Shown piece by piece: positions 29,057-39,650 of a stretch of 64,000 nt of DNA. Where the stretch lies: positions 62,001-126,000 of the forward strand of contig NZ_CANLZW010000008.1 in assembly GCF_947495625.1 (NCBI RefSeq), read 5' to 3'. A program made the position numbers and the translations under genes. The DNA is from an uncultured Cocleimonas sp. (GTDB lineage: Bacteria; Pseudomonadota; Gammaproteobacteria; Thiotrichales; Thiotrichaceae). The first letter of the stretch is position 1. Every line of letters starts with the position of its first letter. The notes below the pieces were generated by a model that worked only from the letters and a program-made list of their open reading frames with translations, ran no database searches and was not told the origin of the DNA.

Positions 29057-30487
29057 CTACTTTCGGCCGCCAATTAATTCATTCTGTAATTTCTGCAAAT
29101 CTTCCCACCTACCTTCACTCGCAAGTTTCGCTTGTTGCGGCCAACTCTCTGGCTCATGAACTCTATATTGAGGGCCACCTTCATCTAATAAATTCTTTAA
29201 GAAATCTCTTTCTTGTTTAGATAAGTCCTTGAATGTATGTATTCCAGATTTTCCTAATAATTCTTGTATTTTAGGCCCAATGCCTTCAATTTTTTTCAAG
29301 TCATCTTTAGCTTTGGTTTCAGAATCCAGGGAGATATCTTTATTTTCGCTTATAAGTGATTTTTGATAATCTGCTAGAGCTTTCCAATCATTGTTGTGTG
29401 CCATCCCAGCTTGATGCGGCCAAGTGTCTGGGTTATGCATATTAAATGAATTGCCAGCGCTTTCCAGAATGTCTTTCAAGCGTTGTTGTTTAGAATTATG
29501 AAGTTGACTGAAGGTGTAAATACCATTTTTATTTAAAAGCTCTTCAATCTTTGGTCCTACGCCCTCAATTCTCTTCAGATCATCGTAATCTTTTAATTCA
29601 TTTTCGTTAAAGTTTTCATCATGGTTATCATTTGATGAAGGACTAATATCTGGATTCACTGTTGTTTCAGAATGCATGAACTCCTGATAAATGTTTAATT
29701 CTTCCCATTGACCTTTTTCAGCCATGGCAGCTTGATGGGGCCAGGATTCAGTTTCATTATTACTAAACCGGCTATCAGCATCTACAATGTAATTTTTTAA
29801 TACCTCAGTATCCGAATTACTTAGCTGTTGGAACGAATTAATTCCCTTTGAGTGTAATATTTCTTCAATTCTGGGACCTATACCTTCAATAACTTTTAAA
29901 TCGTCAGAGGCAATTGATATTGGTTGATTTGCGATATTTAGAGAAGCTTTCTGTGAACGGGAAATAAAAGCTTGATATTCGTTTAGTTTATTCCAATCAC
30001 CTTTGGCAGCTAAACTAGCCTGATGAGGCCAGGTTTCTATTTCTTTTCTATTTGTGTTTTTGGAGATAAATTTATCTTGAAGACTTTGTAAAGTTTGTCT
30101 TTTAATATCTCTTAAATCAGTGAAAGAATTTACACCTTCCTGTTTTAGGATAGTCTGTACCTCGGGTGTTATACCACTTATTTTGGTTAAGTTATCAATA
30201 CGAGGAGTTGTGTATGGTTGATCGTTATTATTTTTTACAACTCGAACTTCGCCTGTAGTTTGAGGCACATATTTTTTTTCTACAAATTTAGGAGAATTAA
30301 GTGATTGTTTAAAGTTATCTGTAGTTGAGTGATCAGGATTTATACCTTGAACTTCATTGCTACTGAATAACTTTTTAAGTAACCAACACAATATACAACC
30401 AAGTAAAAAAGCACCGAGTAGCATTATTAAGATTTCACTGGTGGCATCTTGATTATTAAAATTTCTGGTTACATCATTGTTAAACAT
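29057..30487 (-). CDS. Membrane-anchored protein with four helix-hairpin-helix/WPxQA repeats
   Basis: A 476-residue protein with one N-terminal membrane helix (about residues 20-42) and a polar linker, then four tandem repeats of about 95-105 residues. Each repeat begins LKxIEGIGPKIxELL, a helix-hairpin-helix signature, and ends with a WPHQAxxAxxGxWxxLxxYQ motif. Repeats two to four are well conserved; the first is divergent. HhH folds often bind DNA, but a membrane-anchored array more likely has a structural role. It is 61 bases downstream of an OmpA-type protein with calcium-binding repeats and probably co-transcribed with it, a pairing I have also seen in other bacteria. Confidence 0.7.
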   Translation of the reverse strand: MFNNDVTRNFNNQDATSEILIMLLGAFLLGCILCWLLKKLFSSNEVQGINPDHSTTDNFKQSLNSPKFVEKKYVPQTTGEVRVVKNNNDQPYTTPRIDNLTKISGITPEVQTILKQEGVNSFTDLRDIKRQTLQSLQDKFISKNTNRKEIETWPHQASLAAKGDWNKLNEYQAFISRSQKASLNIANQPISIASDDLKVIEGIGPRIEEILHSKGINSFQQLSNSDTEVLKNYIVDADSRFSNNETESWPHQAAMAEKGQWEELNIYQEFMHSETTVNPDISPSSNDNHDENFNENELKDYDDLKRIEGVGPKIEELLNKNGIYTFSQLHNSKQQRLKDILESAGNSFNMHNPDTWPHQAGMAHNNDWKALADYQKSLISENKDISLDSETKAKDDLKKIEGIGPKIQELLGKSGIHTFKDLSKQERDFLKNLLDEGGPQYRVHEPESWPQQAKLASEGRWEDLQKLQNELIGGRK

Positions 30488-30548
30488 AATTACTTCCTTA
30501 ATACGCTTTAACTATCTAGTTGTATAATTTTTTAATGAATATCTAGTT

Positions 30549-32528
30549 CTATATTTTTTGCAAAGGAACTATTTCTACACGCCTATTCATTAATCTTCCT
30601 TTTTCTGTTTTATTATCTTTAATGGGATCTGACTCACCGCGAGACATTATGTCTATTTGAGCTATCGGTGCACCTTTGTTTAACAAAAACTCACGTATAA
30701 CCATGACTCTTTTTATGCCTAGGGCGAGATTTGCTTTTTCTGATCCAATATTGTCAGTGTGACCCGTTAAAGTAATTGTGTTTTCTGGGCTTTTAGTCAT
30801 CCACGCAGCAATCTCATCAAAGTACTTAATTGCATCTTCGCTGTATTTGGGCTTTGCTGAGTAAAATGGGAAGTACAAACGAGCAGACTTGATATCTGCC
30901 TTTGTGGTGGAATCAATATATTCTATATTTAAGCTTTTTGAATCTACCTCTGCTTCAACTATTTTTTGTTCTTTTGAAGCGTTAGTATTTGTAGTATCAG
31001 TTTCTACTTTCTCTTTAGCTTCATCTTTTTTGATGTCATTAACTGTAGCTAAACCTTTAGTCATATCTTGAGTATCACTATCAGTAGTATCATCAGAAAC
31101 AACTACTTTTACAGAATCACTTTTATCGTCTTGTAAGGCATCAATGGTGCCATTACCATCAGAATCTAATGGTTCATCAATGTTACTCCCATATTCTTCT
31201 GCATCTGGTTTACCGTCATCATCCGAATCAATTTTTAAAGGGTTTGTACCATGCGTGATTTCAGTAGATGTTGGTATACCATCGTTATCATCGTCAGGGT
31301 CTACCGGATTAATTAACTTATCAGCATCAGTATCTTGCAAGTCATTACTATCAGGGCTTCTTACTTCATCATTGTCTTTTAAACCATCACTGTCAGTATC
31401 ATCAGACAATGGGTTAGTACCAATTCTAATTTCATAACGTGTAATAAGTTTATCGTTATCATCATCTTTATCGATTACATTAAGAATACCGTCAGAATCA
31501 GTATCTAAGGGTTCATTGATGTTTTTACCAATTTCTTCATTATCATTGATACCATCATTGTCCGAATCAGCTTTCTCGGGATCACTGCCTAACTTCTTTT
31601 CTATAGCGTCACTAATACTGTCATTATCCGAATCAGTATCGTCTATTGCATCGATAGCATCGATTATTCCATCGAGATCAGAATCCAGTGGGGCATCGAT
31701 ATTTCCACCAATTTCTTCAGAATCACTAATTCCATCATCATCAGAATCAGCTTTTTTAGGGTTGGTATTCAGTTTTGCTTCAAGAGAATCACTTAAACCA
31801 TCATTGTCTTGATCTGTTTCTTCTTCAGTATCAATGGCATCAATGATTCCATCTTTATCAGTATCAATAGGCTGATCTAGATTTTCGCCAATTTCCTTAG
31901 CGTCAGATATGCCATCACCATCAGTGTCTAATAGCAGAGAATTAGTTCCCAGCAATATTTCATTACTAGTGCTTATTGAATCATCATCATCATCTGCATC
32001 TAAGGCATTAATGATCCCATCAAGATCTGTATCTATAGGTTCTTTGGTGTTTTTACCTATCTCTTTAAAATCATTTATTCCGTCATCATCAGTATCCTGA
32101 CGTAATGAGCTAGTGCCTATTTTTTCTTCAATGGATGTCTGAATACCATCATTATCATCATCCTTATCTAATGCATCTATTATTCCATCTGAATCAGTAT
32201 CCAGAGGCGATTCAACGGATGCGCCAACTTCTTCGTTGTCAGGTATGCTATCTTCATCGGTATCTAAAAGTAGGGGATCAGTACCTAGTATCTTTTCTTC
32301 TTCATCACTAAGACCATCAGAATCAGTATCTATTACCTGGTTAGATGTGATATTTACCTTTTTATCAGGTTTGGTTTCAGTCTTAGGATTAGCAGCAAAC
32401 GTTTCTTCCGAATTAGAACCACAAGTATTTTTTATATTACAGGTGTAATGCCACCAGCTTCCAACAAACCACAGTGAAGCCGCTATCACCGTTAGCAAAA
32501 TATAAAATTTATTGGTACTTTTCTTCAT
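30549..32528 (-). CDS. OmpA-family protein with thrombospondin type 3-like calcium-binding repeats
   Basis: A 659-residue envelope protein. The N-terminus has one hydrophobic segment (residues 8-25). Residues 60-470 hold about seven superrepeats of 56-60 residues, each built on DTDSDGI-type Asp-rich motifs and an IGTNP/LGT boundary, as in calcium-binding thrombospondin type 3 repeats. The C-terminal 110 residues form an OmpA-like peptidoglycan-binding domain with TLTGHTDNIGS, a long helix, and SRGESDPI...NRRVEI. It is probably anchored at one end in the membrane and at the other to the cell wall. The next gene downstream is the HhH-repeat protein. Confidence 0.8.
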   Translation of the reverse strand: MKKSTNKFYILLTVIAASLWFVGSWWHYTCNIKNTCGSNSEETFAANPKTETKPDKKVNITSNQVIDTDSDGLSDEEEKILGTDPLLLDTDEDSIPDNEEVGASVESPLDTDSDGIIDALDKDDDNDGIQTSIEEKIGTSSLRQDTDDDGINDFKEIGKNTKEPIDTDLDGIINALDADDDDDSISTSNEILLGTNSLLLDTDGDGISDAKEIGENLDQPIDTDKDGIIDAIDTEEETDQDNDGLSDSLEAKLNTNPKKADSDDDGISDSEEIGGNIDAPLDSDLDGIIDAIDAIDDTDSDNDSISDAIEKKLGSDPEKADSDNDGINDNEEIGKNINEPLDTDSDGILNVIDKDDDNDKLITRYEIRIGTNPLSDDTDSDGLKDNDEVRSPDSNDLQDTDADKLINPVDPDDDNDGIPTSTEITHGTNPLKIDSDDDGKPDAEEYGSNIDEPLDSDGNGTIDALQDDKSDSVKVVVSDDTTDSDTQDMTKGLATVNDIKKDEAKEKVETDTTNTNASKEQKIVEAEVDSKSLNIEYIDSTTKADIKSARLYFPFYSAKPKYSEDAIKYFDEIAAWMTKSPENTITLTGHTDNIGSEKANLALGIKRVMVIREFLLNKGAPIAQIDIMSRGESDPIKDNKTEKGRLMNRRVEIVPLQKI

Positions 32529-32753
32529 AAAGACTAATCCTTTAACTACAAATCCAGTATAAATTTCCCCATATCTTTCTGCAGAAGATTTAACAGGTAG
32601 TTGAAAACTGGTGATGCACAGATTGCATATATAACTGCACAGACTCTTTATATCTTTGCAGTTAGATTTTAGTGAATGTTATTCTGATTAAAACTGAATA
32701 TTAATTGATAAGTGGCATGAGTAATTTATTACTCACCCTTTTTAGTTAACTAA

Positions 32754-33239
32754 TTATCTGGATAGTTTATGAATCCAGAAACTAATTCCCATTGTTAACA
32801 AGACCGATGTCGCGAAAACATATAAGCCATAATGTACATCCACTTTAGCTAATACTCCTAGTTTTACAGAAACTAGTAAAAGCGCTACCACGAACACATC
32901 AAGCATTGACCATTTTCCAAAAGTTTCTATAATTTGAAGGGTTTTGTCTAGAAAAGATCCTTGTTCAAAATGCATATTAGTAATTAATACCAAGCTTGCG
33001 ATTTTAATGGCGGGTATACATAAACTAAAAATAGCGATGACATAAAATAAAAACCATTCTTTTTGTAAATAAAGGCCTTTAATCGTCGAAAGTAATGAAA
33101 CAGTATTTTCAAAAAAATACATTTTTTCAAGTGTTAGTAGGGGTGCTGAGACACCTATAACAAGACAAGCCAAAGAAGCCATGAGTAATAAATTTATTAT
33201 TATTCCCTGCCTAGGAAAATTTCTTATGATAGATTTCAT
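32754..33239 (-). CDS. Paraquat-inducible protein A (PqiA)-domain membrane protein
   Basis: A 161-residue integral membrane protein with four predicted helices and one PqiA domain. Family features are the AIFSLCIPAIKI stretch after helix two and GKWSMLDVFVVALLLVSVKLG at helix three. Full-length PqiA has two such domains; this is a single-domain form. PqiA proteins work with MCE-domain PqiB in lipid transport, but no MCE gene is present here. It is divergent from acnB. Confidence 0.8.
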   Translation of the reverse strand: MKSIIRNFPRQGIIINLLLMASLACLVIGVSAPLLTLEKMYFFENTVSLLSTIKGLYLQKEWFLFYVIAIFSLCIPAIKIASLVLITNMHFEQGSFLDKTLQIIETFGKWSMLDVFVVALLLVSVKLGVLAKVDVHYGLYVFATSVLLTMGISFWIHKLSR

Positions 33240-33333
33240 TCATTTAATACCCATGATTTAAAACTTATACTTGCCTCATATGCCTGTATAGATGATGATT
33301 ATCTACTGTTTTTCAAGTTTTGAGGAAATTATT

Positions 33334-35931
33334 GTGTTAAAAGCTTACCACCAACATATCGCAGAACGCGCTGAGCAGGGAATTCCACCTTTGCCTCTAA
33401 GTGCAGAACAAACCGCTGAATTAGTAGAACTACTAAAAAACCCTGAAAGCGGCACAGAAGAAGAATTATTAGATCTTATTACTAATCGTGTTCCTGCTGG
33501 TGTAGACCAGGCGGCATACGTTAAAGCTGGCTTTTTAGCTGCCTTAACAACGGGAGAAGCTTCTTCTCCATTAATAGATGATTTAAAAGCAACACAGTTA
33601 TTAGGAACAATGTTAGGTGGTTACAATATAAAGCCTCTTGTTGATTGCTTAAGTAATGACAAATTAGCGCCATTGGCTGTTGAAGCATTATCAAAAACAT
33701 TATTAATGTTTGATGCATTTTATGATGTTAAAGATTTGGCTGATGCAGGTAACGATTATGCTAAACAAATCATGCAATCCTGGGCTGATGCTGAATGGTT
33801 TACATCAAAACCTAAACTAGCAGAGAAAGTTACTGTTACGGTATTTAAAGTACCGGGCGAAACTAATACTGACGACCTTTCACCAGCACCTGATGCCTGG
33901 TCACGCCCTGACATTCCATTACATGCTTTAGCAATGTTGAAAATGCCTCGTCCTAACTTTGTGGACAAGCCATTAGAAACGATTGAAGAGTTGAAAGAGA
34001 AAGGTCATCCAGTTGCATACGTTGGAGATGTTGTAGGTACAGGTTCATCACGTAAATCAGCGACTAACTCAGTGCTTTGGACTATGGGTGATGATATTCC
34101 GTTTATTCCAAATAAACGTGAAGGTGGTTACTGTTTCGGTAATAAAATCGCACCGATATTCTTTAACACGATGGAAGATTCTGGCGCATTACCGATTGAA
34201 ATGGATGTTTCAAAAATGGAAATGGGTGATGTTATTGATGTTTATCCATACGAAGGCGTTGTAAAACGTTCAGGAACAGATGAAGTTATTGCTGAATTTG
34301 AATTAAACACACCTGTATTACCGGATGAAGTGCGTGCAAATGGACGTATACCTCTAATTATCGGTCGTGGTTTAACAGCAAGAGCTAGAGAAGCATTAGG
34401 CTTAGAGCCTTCTGATGTATTTGCTAAGCCAGACGAGCCAGCTTCATCAACTAAAGGTTATACTTTAGCGCAGAAAATGGTTGGAAAAGCATGTGGTTTA
34501 CCAGGCGTTCGCCCAGAACAATACTGTGAGCCAAAAATGACAACGGTAGGTTCTCAAGATACTACGGGTCCAATGACTCGTGATGAACTGAAGGACTTAG
34601 CGTGTCTAGGTTTCTCTGCAGATTTAACCATGCAGTCATTCTGTCACACAGCGGCATATCCAAAGCCAGTTGATATCGATACACAACACAACCTGCCTGA
34701 TTTCATTATGAATCGTGGTGGTGTATCACTTCGCGCAGGCGACGGTATAATTCACTCTTGGTTAAATCGTATGCTTCTTCCTGATACTGTTGGTACAGGC
34801 GGTGACTCTCATACACGTTTTCCATTAGGTATTTCTTTCCCTGCAGGATCTGGTCTCGTAGCATTTGCTGCTGCGACAGGTGTTATGCCATTAGATATGC
34901 CTGAATCAGTACTGGTTCGTTTTACAGGTGAAATGCAACCGGGCATCACTTTACGTGACATGGTTAACGCAATTCCACTGGCGGCGATTAAGTCAGGTGA
35001 TTTAACGGTTGAGAAAGAAGGCAAAAAGAATATCTTCAGTGGTCGTATTCTTGAAATCGAAGGTTTGCCAGATCTAAAAGTAGAGCAAGCTTTTGAATTA
35101 TCAGATGCATCTGCAGAGCGTTCAGCTGGTGGTTGTTCTATTAAGTTAGGCAAAGAGTCTATCGCAGAATACCTAACCTCAAACATTACAATGTTGAAGT
35201 GGATGATTTCTGAAGGTTACGGAGATATTCGTACAATCGGTCGTCGTATTACTGCGATGGAAGAATGGTTAGCAAATCCAGAATTAATGGAAGCTGACGA
35301 AGATGCAGAATACGCAAAAGTATTCGAAATCAATATGTCTGAAATTAAAGAGCCTATCTTAGCTTGTCCGAATGACCCTGATGATGTGAAAACCTTATCA
35401 GAAGTTGCAGGTGCTAAAGTTGATGAAGTCTTCTTGGGTTCTTGTATGACAAATATCGGTCACTTCCGTGCAGCGGGTAAATTACTTCAAAAAGCAGGAA
35501 AAACCGTTCCTACACGTATGTGGATTGTTCCACCGACTAAAATGGATGAGCATCAGTTAATGGAAGAGGGCTACTACAGCATCTTCGGTAATGCAGGTGC
35601 ACGTACAGAAATGCCGGGTTGTTCATTGTGTATGGGTAACCAGGCTCGTGTAGCTCCTGGTTCGACGGTTGTTTCTACATCAACGCGTAACTTCCCTAAT
35701 CGCTTGGGTGATGGTGCAAATGTATACCTTAGCTCAGCGGAACTAGCATCTGTAGCTGCTTTAATTGGCAGAATTCCTACTACTGAAGAGTATATGGAAT
35801 ACGCTAAAGAGTTAGACACCATGTCAGCTGACATTTACCGTTACCTAAACTTCAACGAGATTGAGTCATATCAAGCTTCTGCGAAAATTGGTGAAGGTAA
35901 GTTACTGGATATTCCAGTAGTGGCTGCTTAA
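33334..35931 (+). CDS. acnB: Aconitate hydratase B
   Basis: Interconverts citrate and isocitrate in the TCA cycle with a 4Fe-4S cluster. I chose GTG at 33334, preceded by GAGG at eight bases, which gives 865 residues, the same length as E. coli AcnB; upstream in-frame ATG codons add a non-homologous tail. The N-terminal HEAT-like domain is followed by the swivel domain ([22 protein letters not shown]) and the catalytic core. Cluster cysteines are in [11 protein letters not shown] and GCSLCMGNQ. Two hairpins follow, the second a strong terminator. It stands alone between the PqiA-type gene and a small membrane protein. Confidence 0.96.
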   Translation: MLKAYHQHIAERAEQGIPPLPLSAEQTAELVELLKNPESGTEEELLDLITNRVPAGVDQAAYVKAGFLAALTTGEASSPLIDDLKATQLLGTMLGGYNIKPLVDCLSNDKLAPLAVEALSKTLLMFDAFYDVKDLADAGNDYAKQIMQSWADAEWFTSKPKLAEKVTVTVFKVPGETNTDDLSPAPDAWSRPDIPLHALAMLKMPRPNFVDKPLETIEELKEKGHPVAYVGDVVGTGSSRKSATNSVLWTMGDDIPFIPNKREGGYCFGNKIAPIFFNTMEDSGALPIEMDVSKMEMGDVIDVYPYEGVVKRSGTDEVIAEFELNTPVLPDEVRANGRIPLIIGRGLTARAREALGLEPSDVFAKPDEPASSTKGYTLAQKMVGKACGLPGVRPEQYCEPKMTTVGSQDTTGPMTRDELKDLACLGFSADLTMQSFCHTAAYPKPVDIDTQHNLPDFIMNRGGVSLRAGDGIIHSWLNRMLLPDTVGTGGDSHTRFPLGISFPAGSGLVAFAAATGVMPLDMPESVLVRFTGEMQPGITLRDMVNAIPLAAIKSGDLTVEKEGKKNIFSGRILEIEGLPDLKVEQAFELSDASAERSAGGCSIKLGKESIAEYLTSNITMLKWMISEGYGDIRTIGRRITAMEEWLANPELMEADEDAEYAKVFEINMSEIKEPILACPNDPDDVKTLSEVAGAKVDEVFLGSCMTNIGHFRAAGKLLQKAGKTVPTRMWIVPPTKMDEHQLMEEGYYSIFGNAGARTEMPGCSLCMGNQARVAPGSTVVSTSTRNFPNRLGDGANVYLSSAELASVAALIGRIPTTEEYMEYAKELDTMSADIYRYLNFNEIESYQASAKIGEGKLLDIPVVAA

Positions 35932-35949
35932 GTTAAAAGCTAGCAAACT

Positions 35950-35978
35950 AAACATAGTGACTTTTGGTCGCTATGTTT
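35950..35978 (+). terminator. Hairpin after acnB
   Basis: AAACATAGTGAC pairs with GTCGCTATGTTT around a 5-base loop, with one mismatch, followed only by a weak T-run. A second, better terminator lies 60 bases on. Confidence 0.55.
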
Positions 35979-36038
35979 AAATACTCTTTTTACTTCATTT
36001 AATACTTCTATAAATGAGGTGAAAAGAGATACAAAATA

Positions 36039-36070
36039 AAAGGTGTTCCAGAAATGGAGCGCCTTTTTTT
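36039..36070 (+). terminator. Intrinsic terminator after acnB
   Basis: An 11-base stem (AAAGGTGTTCC with GGAGCGCCTTT, two G-T pairs), a 6-base loop, and a T7 run. Confidence 0.85.
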
Positions 36071-36193
36071 ATGAGCAGAACAGTTCATTGCTGCTAGTAT
36101 ATTATTAATTTAACTTAGATCAATTTAAATGAGATTGAATTTAATTAGCAAGGCTTAACTAAATTTAACTACTAACGATAAAAAATCTTCACT

Positions 36194-36568
36194 ATGAATA
36201 AAAGCAACCCATACGGTGTCGCATCGAATACAACAGAAAAACAAGCCGTTAATTATGCTCCTGTAAAAAATAATACATTAGCTATCACTACTTTGATTCT
36301 AGGTATTTTATCGATCTTTCTATCATTATTTACCGCATTACCAGGAGTTATCACAGGTCATATGGCTTTATCAAAAATAAAAAAAGCACCTAATGATAAT
36401 GATGGAAAGGGTATGGCAATTACTGGTCTGGTTTTAAGTTATATATTCCTAATTTTAGCTTTGCTCATCATTTTCACATTGATTTATATGTCTATTGCTG
36501 TGCCAGGCTTTAAAGAGTCAATAACAGAAGGTTATAGCGAAGGACTTCAACAAGGTATGCAACATTGA
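36194..36568 (+). CDS. DUF4190-type small membrane protein
   Basis: A 124-residue protein with a polar N-terminus, two membrane helices and, between them, the conserved turn with GVITGHMALSKIKK and GKGMAITGLVLSY. This matches the DUF4190 pattern of small membrane proteins of unknown function. The polar tail ends in GLQQGMQH. It stands alone between the acnB terminator and repeat copy 7. Confidence 0.75.
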   Translation: MNKSNPYGVASNTTEKQAVNYAPVKNNTLAITTLILGILSIFLSLFTALPGVITGHMALSKIKKAPNDNDGKGMAITGLVLSYIFLILALLIIFTLIYMSIAVPGFKESITEGYSEGLQQGMQH

Positions 36569-36604
36569 AGCATTTCTTTAAGGCTATGATAAAAAAGTGC
36601 CTAA

Positions 36605-36617
36605 AAGTAGGGGGGTG
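36605..36617 (+). repeat. AAGTAGGGGGGTG repeat, copy 7
   Basis: Exact 13-mer, GTGTG subtype, with the AAAAAAGTGCCT left flank, in the 91-base gap between two plus-strand genes. Confidence 0.9.
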
Positions 36618-36659
36618 TGTTTTATAACTATTACATTAGTTATTACACTATCGTTTTAA

Positions 36660-37424
36660 ATGGATACACTAAACAGCTTCTTGAATAATGATTTAACGGC
36701 TTTTCAGTTGATGGCTATTGCTGCCATCTTTATCTGGACTGGTTTTGTAAGAACAGGAATAGGTTTTGGTGGAGCTGCACTAGGTTTACCTTTATTGCTT
36801 TTAGTCGATGATAAACCGTTAGTTTTCCTCCCTATCATTGGTACACATTTATTGATATTCACCACTTTTACGGTGGCGACAAGAATCAAAGATGTAAATT
36901 GGCCAGTTGTAGGAAAGTCCATGTCGATAATTATAGTTCCTAAAATACTGGGGCTCATTGGTCTTTTAAGTTTGCCGAATTACTGGCTGATTATAATTGT
37001 GTTCAGCATTACGCTTTTTTATGGGACAACCTGGTTATTCAATTACACCATACGCAGTCAGTCAAAAACTGTAGATGTAGCATTACTGTCTTTGGGTGGT
37101 TATATTAGTGGCACGTCATTAACCGGCGCGCCACTGATTGTTGCTGTACTGGCGCGTTATGTGAATAAAATTCAGTTACGAGAAACACTGTCTGTGCTGT
37201 GGATTATTCTAGTTACCTTTAAAATGACGGCCTTCATTGTTTATGATGTAGAACTACAATGGCAATTTAGTCTAATTCTGATACCTTTTGTGGCAATAGG
37301 GCACTTGATAGGATTGCGTGCTCATGACTATTTTATTAATTCTGATAGCAATACTTTCCACCGTGTTTTGGGTATTGCACTCATCGTTATTTCAAGTACT
37401 GGATTGATCAAACACATTTTTTAA
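36660..37424 (+). CDS. TauE/SafE-family sulfite/anion exporter-like permease
   Basis: A 254-residue membrane protein with about seven to eight hydrophobic helices. Family traits are the early GIGFGGAALGLPLLLL turn, a repeated half with GGYISGTSLTGAPLIVAVLARY, and the C-terminal GLRAHDYF region. TauE/SafE proteins export sulfite, sulfoacetate or other organic anions; the substrate here is unknown. It begins a co-directional run with a VOC protein 34 bases later. Confidence 0.85.
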   Translation: MDTLNSFLNNDLTAFQLMAIAAIFIWTGFVRTGIGFGGAALGLPLLLLVDDKPLVFLPIIGTHLLIFTTFTVATRIKDVNWPVVGKSMSIIIVPKILGLIGLLSLPNYWLIIIVFSITLFYGTTWLFNYTIRSQSKTVDVALLSLGGYISGTSLTGAPLIVAVLARYVNKIQLRETLSVLWIILVTFKMTAFIVYDVELQWQFSLILIPFVAIGHLIGLRAHDYFINSDSNTFHRVLGIALIVISSTGLIKHIF

Positions 37425-37458
37425 GGACATTAACTAAGGTTGTAACTATAAAAAACTC

Positions 37459-37836
37459 ATGACTGAAAAAGATAATTTTATATCGATACACCACATTAGC
37501 TTCATCATTTCCAACCTTGAGAATTCTCTTGAATTTTACGCGAGCGTTTTAGGTTTAGAAATCGATGAAAGCCGTCCAGAATTATCTTTTGGTGGCTATT
37601 GGCTAACTATCAATGACACGCAACAAATTCATTTATTATTAGTGAATAACGTTGATCCTAAAGAAAGACCTGAGCATGGTGGACGAGATAGACATGCTGC
37701 TTTTAAAGTGAGGGACCTTTCCAGTATAGCGTTGCGTCTGAATGACAATAATATTTCGTATACAATTAGCAAGTCAGGGCGAAAAGCACTTTTTGTAAGA
37801 GATCCTGATGGAAATACTCTGGAACTCATGCAGTGA
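37459..37836 (+). CDS. Glyoxalase/VOC-family metalloprotein
   Basis: A 125-residue single-domain vicinal-oxygen-chelate protein with two beta-alpha-beta-beta-beta units. Candidate metal ligands are the His in HHISF (about residue 11), His in QQIHLLL and the C-terminal Glu in GNTLELMQ. It resembles fosfomycin-resistance and glyoxalase-type proteins of this length, but the substrate cannot be assigned. It lies between the TauE-like gene and an overlapping small gene, and the three are probably one transcript. Confidence 0.85.
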   Translation: MTEKDNFISIHHISFIISNLENSLEFYASVLGLEIDESRPELSFGGYWLTINDTQQIHLLLVNNVDPKERPEHGGRDRHAAFKVRDLSSIALRLNDNNISYTISKSGRKALFVRDPDGNTLELMQ

Positions 37837-38303
37837 AACAAAATACAACATCAGAACAGCAGATTCTTCCCATAGAATCAACTTTCAAAGAACGCTTCAA
37901 AGGTAAGTTCTACGGCGTATTACAGTGGAAGCAATTAGATCATATATGGGATGTGGTTAAATCAGATAAAGCAGATAGTTGGTTTATTTATGAAGTTAAT
38001 TTAACTCCACCAAGTTCGACCATTAAACAACAAGATATAGCTTTAGAAATTGACAAAATCGATCACTACTTAAGAAAAGAACACAATGAAGACTATTGTG
38101 GGATTGTTTATGCAGATGATTTAGAGTCACCTGAATTTATCAAAGTGTTTGATCCGAAAAGTTTAGGCTCGTCATGCAGTATTGCAAAGACGCCACCCTT
38201 ACCAAAATGGATAATCAGCAAGGTTAAGCCACAAGATCTGACGCTAGCAAAAGAACAAACCAATAAACCGAAACGCTGGCTAGGAAATTTATTTTCAAAA
38301 TAA
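37833..38303 (+). CDS. Conserved hypothetical protein overlapping the VOC gene
   Basis: A 156-residue soluble protein starting with GTG inside the GTGA overlap of the preceding stop codon, which indicates translational coupling. It has a mixed alpha/beta composition (YGVLQWKQLDHIWDVV, SWFIYEV, IDKIDHYLR), one Cys in DYCGIVYAD and a basic C-terminal tail. I do not recognise a named family. A hairpin at 38396 lies in the carA leader downstream. Confidence 0.65.
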   Translation: MKQNTTSEQQILPIESTFKERFKGKFYGVLQWKQLDHIWDVVKSDKADSWFIYEVNLTPPSSTIKQQDIALEIDKIDHYLRKEHNEDYCGIVYADDLESPEFIKVFDPKSLGSSCSIAKTPPLPKWIISKVKPQDLTLAKEQTNKPKRWLGNLFSK

Positions 38304-38395
38304 TGCCTAAATTGCACTATTGATTCGATCTGCCACGTAGACACTTGTAATTCTTTTCGAGTAGAATACCCAACATTATATTATAGTATTTTTAC

Positions 38396-38431
38396 CGGGA
38401 TGTTGTTCTTCAGGGAGCACCATCCCGTTTT
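38396..38431 (+). terminator. Leader hairpin upstream of carA
   Basis: CGGGATG and CATCCCG (38396-38402, 38421-38427) enclose 18 bases and are followed by TTTTG. It may end the upstream transcript or act as an attenuator in the carAB leader. The loop is large, so the fold is uncertain. Confidence 0.45.
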
Positions 38432-38501
38432 GTGTGTAAGCAATTTATAGCATTGTATTTTTGAAACCCCTTTCTTTAATACAAGGCAAAGTGGAGGCAG
38501 C

Positions 38502-39650
38502 TTGAATAAGAAGGCAATCCTAATTCTTGAAGATGGAAGTAAGTTTCATGGCAAGTCTATAGGTTACGATGGTAGCAATGTCGGAGAGGTAGTTTTCAAT
38601 ACTGCAATGACGGGATATCAAGAAATATTGACTGACCCATCTTATGCAAGTCAAATGGTTACTTTGACTTATCCTCATATTGGTAACACTGGAATCAACA
38701 AAGAAGATGAAGAAGCTGATACCATTTTTGCTACAGGTTTAATCGTAAAAGACGTACCGAGATTAGTCAGCAATTGGCGTTCAGAAGAATCTTTACCAGA
38801 CTATTTAAAGCGCAAAGAAGTCGTCGCTATAGCAGATATAGACACTCGTAGACTTACACGCATTCTTCGCGAGAAAGGCGCACAACGTGGCTGTATAATC
38901 GCTGGTGATCTTGATGATAACAGCGCTGCTGAAGCTGCAAAACACATAGAATCATTTGCTGGTCTTAAAGGGGCTGATCTAGCTAAAGTTGTATCGACTA
39001 AAACAGCTTATGACTGGAACGAAGGTACTTGGGATCTTGATCCTGAAATTAACAAGACTAAAGTTCTCGCTAAAGCAGACGCTGACTACAAAGTCGTTGC
39101 TTATGACTTTGGTGTTAAGAAAAATATTCTACGCATGTTGGTTGATCGCGGTTGTGACGTAACCGTTGTGCCTGCACAAACGCCAGCTGCTGATGTGTTG
39201 GCGATGAATCCTGATGGCGTGTTTTTATCAAACGGTCCGGGTGATCCTGAGCCATGTGATTATGCTATCGAAGCGATCACAACTATCTTAAATAAGAAAG
39301 TGCCTACTTTTGGTATTTGTTTAGGTCATCAGCTACTTGGTTTAGCGAGTGGCGCAAAAACCGTTAAAATGAAGTTTGGTCATCACGGTGCAAATCATCC
39401 TGTACAAGACTTATCTACAATGAAAGTAATGATCACCAGTCAAAATCATGGTTTCGCGGTCGATGAAGAAACACTACCTGCGAATCTTGAAGCAACACAT
39501 CGTTCTCTGTTTGATAAAAGCTTACAAGGTGTTCGTCGTACAGACTGTCCTGCATACAGTTTCCAGGGACACCCAGAAGCAAGTCCAGGCCCACATGATA
39601 TAGCTCCAATCTTTGATGATTTTATTGCTTTAATGAAGGAGGCTAAATAA
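38502..39650 (+). CDS. carA: Carbamoyl-phosphate synthase small subunit
   Basis: Glutaminase subunit that passes ammonia to CarB for pyrimidine and arginine synthesis. At 382 residues it is standard. The class I amidotransferase nucleophile Cys is in [13 protein letters not shown] near residue 270, and the His-Glu pair in [11 protein letters not shown] near 353. The start is TTG at 38502 with GGAGG four bases upstream; the E. coli carA start is also a UUG codon. The stop codon overlaps the carB start (TAATG), so the pair is coupled. Confidence 0.95.
   Translation: MNKKAILILEDGSKFHGKSIGYDGSNVGEVVFNTAMTGYQEILTDPSYASQMVTLTYPHIGNTGINKEDEEADTIFATGLIVKDVPRLVSNWRSEESLPDYLKRKEVVAIADIDTRRLTRILREKGAQRGCIIAGDLDDNSAAEAAKHIESFAGLKGADLAKVVSTKTAYDWNEGTWDLDPEINKTKVLAKADADYKVVAYDFGVKKNILRMLVDRGCDVTVVPAQTPAADVLAMNPDGVFLSNGPGDPEPCDYAIEAITTILNKKVPTFGICLGHQLLGLASGAKTVKMKFGHHGANHPVQDLSTMKVMITSQNHGFAVDEETLPANLEATHRSLFDKSLQGVRRTDCPAYSFQGHPEASPGPHDIAPIFDDFIALMKEAK

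Noticed and set aside
32268-32280. AAAAGTAGGGG inside the OmpA-like gene, and a similar AAAGTAGGGG at 50379 in sucB
   Set aside because: Only four G's and no GTG follow; they match just the first half of the motif and are explained by coding sequence.
30889-32448. Several open frames on the plus strand opposite the OmpA-like gene
   Set aside because: They are Ser-rich mirror translations of the repeated Asp codons of the minus-strand gene and have no start signals or family features.
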